Shown here: positions 5,693 to 6,324 of the stretch, piece after piece
Position numbering within the stretch: the stretch's first letter is position 1
How the letters are laid out: each line of letters starts with the position of its first letter
Assembly (NCBI GenBank): GCA_022839525.1
Contig: JALHET010000121.1
Span: 1-6,324, forward strand
Reading direction: 5' to 3'
Length of the DNA stretch: 6,324 nucleotides
Source of the DNA: Lentisphaerota bacterium
Lineage (GTDB): Bacteria; Verrucomicrobiota; Kiritimatiellia; RFP12; UBA1067
Notes under the pieces: model-generated
The model's database searches: none
What the model was told of the DNA's origin: nothing
The model's input: the letters and a program-made list of their open reading frames with translations, nothing else
Made by a program: the position numbers and the translations under genes

Positions 5693-6324
5693 ATGTCCAA
5701 GACATACAAAATAGCGGTTTTGCCGGGGGACGGGACGGGCCCGGAGGTGATCGGCGAGGGCTGCAAAGTGCTGGATGCCGCCGCACAAAAGTTCGGGTTC
5801 AACCTTGAAAAGGTGTCCTATGACCTTGGCGGCACGCGCTATCTCGCCACGGGAGAGACCTTGCCCGACTCCGTGCTTGAGGAACTGCGCGCGTTCGATG
5901 CCATCTATCTCGGCGCGATCGGCCACGTCGATGTCAAGCCCGGTATTCTCGAAAAGGGCGTGTTGCTCCGGCTCCGTTTCGAATTGGATCAGTACATCAA
6001 CCTGCGTCCCGTGAAGCTCTATCCCGGCGTCGAGAGTCCGCTCCGGGACAAAGGCCCACGAGAGATCGACTACTGCGTGATCCGCGAGAACAGCGGCGGC
6101 CTCTACACTGGGATCGGCGGCCTTTCCCGCAAGGGCACGAAGGATGAGGTGGCCGTGCAGGAGATGGTGTACTCCTACGCCCAGGTGGAGCGCTGTATCC
6201 GGTATGCGTTCGAATATGCCCGCAAGCGCGGCAAGAAAGCGCGCGGCGTGGGTTCCGCCAACACGCTGGCGCTGATCGGCAAGTCGAACGTGCTGACCTA
6301 TATGTATGAGCTGTGGAACCGCGT
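5693..6324 (+). CDS. leuB: Beta-decarboxylating dehydrogenase, probably 3-isopropylmalate dehydrogenase (partial)
   Basis: The first 210 codons of an isocitrate/isopropylmalate dehydrogenase family protein; the gene runs off the right edge, and full members have about 350 residues. LeuB oxidises and decarboxylates 3-isopropylmalate with NAD+ in leucine synthesis. Visible are VLPGDGTGPEVI (9-20), GETLPD (54-59), YLGAIG (72-77), the substrate-binding LLRLRFELDQYINLRPVKLY (91-110; Arg93, Arg95 and Arg105 bind the malate part in the family), the REN segment (131-133), Tyr138 and the catalytic lysine Lys197 in GKSNVL. The DQYINLRP form also occurs in tartrate/malate dehydrogenase-like members, so LeuB is likely but the substrate is not certain; no leuA, leuC or leuD is visible. 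ATG 5693 is preferred because AAGGGG (5682-5687) lies 5 bases upstream. An in-frame ATG at 5660, touching the fabZ stop as TAAATG, would add 11 residues (MEENAVSQGDR) but lacks a good ribosome-binding site. It is probably the fourth visible gene of the fab operon. Confidence 0.82.
   Translation, partial: MSKTYKIAVLPGDGTGPEVIGEGCKVLDAAAQKFGFNLEKVSYDLGGTRYLATGETLPDSVLEELRAFDAIYLGAIGHVDVKPGILEKGVLLRLRFELDQYINLRPVKLYPGVESPLRDKGPREIDYCVIRENSGGLYTGIGGLSRKGTKDEVAVQEMVYSYAQVERCIRYAFEYARKRGKKARGVGSANTLALIGKSNVLTYMYELWNR

Overview
The window is ordinary bacterial chromosome, GC-rich in its genes, and carries seven genes, five of them with housekeeping or biosynthetic roles. The likely host is a Gram-negative bacterium. 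The gene mix (a lone larB, an ALG5-like glycosyltransferase, an exported SGNH hydrolase and a compact fab block) made me think of the PVC superphylum (Verrucomicrobiota or Kiritimatiellota). That is an impression, not something the sequence proves. I see no mobile element, CRISPR array, tRNA, rRNA or phage gene, and I do not think the window holds a new defence or signalling system.

Left part (1-1752, + strand): the C-terminal end of a glycyl-tRNA synthetase is followed after 43 bases by a short larB (nickel-pincer cofactor synthesis). After a further 99 bases comes a family 2 glycosyltransferase of the polyprenyl-phosphate glucosyltransferase (ALG5/DPM1-like) type. All three point the same way and may be co-transcribed, but they have no obvious shared pathway.

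Middle (1794-2822): a secreted SGNH/GDSL esterase lies on the minus strand, convergent with the glycosyltransferase and divergent from fabH. The 201-base divergent intergenic region is AT-rich and holds two good sigma70-type promoters, one for each direction. The fabH-side promoter also carries small inverted repeats that could be operator sequence.

Right part (2823-6324, + strand): fabH (initiating ketoacyl-ACP synthase), fabF (elongating ketoacyl-ACP synthase) and fabZ (hydroxyacyl-ACP dehydratase) are followed by the first 210 codons of a beta-decarboxylating dehydrogenase, probably LeuB, cut by the window edge. Gaps of 23, 60 and 33 bases without visible terminators suggest one operon read from the promoter at about 2762-2789. 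FabH makes the first 3-ketoacyl-ACP, FabF elongates it and FabZ dehydrates the hydroxyacyl intermediate. The acyl carrier protein, malonyl transacylase (FabD) and the reductases (FabG, FabI/FabK) are not in the window and must be supplied from elsewhere.

Four of the six genes whose starts can be seen share a GGGGAT-containing ribosome-binding region 3-5 bases before the ATG. This helps fix the starts of the glycosyltransferase, fabZ and the LeuB-like gene. No stretch over 300 bases lacks a gene.
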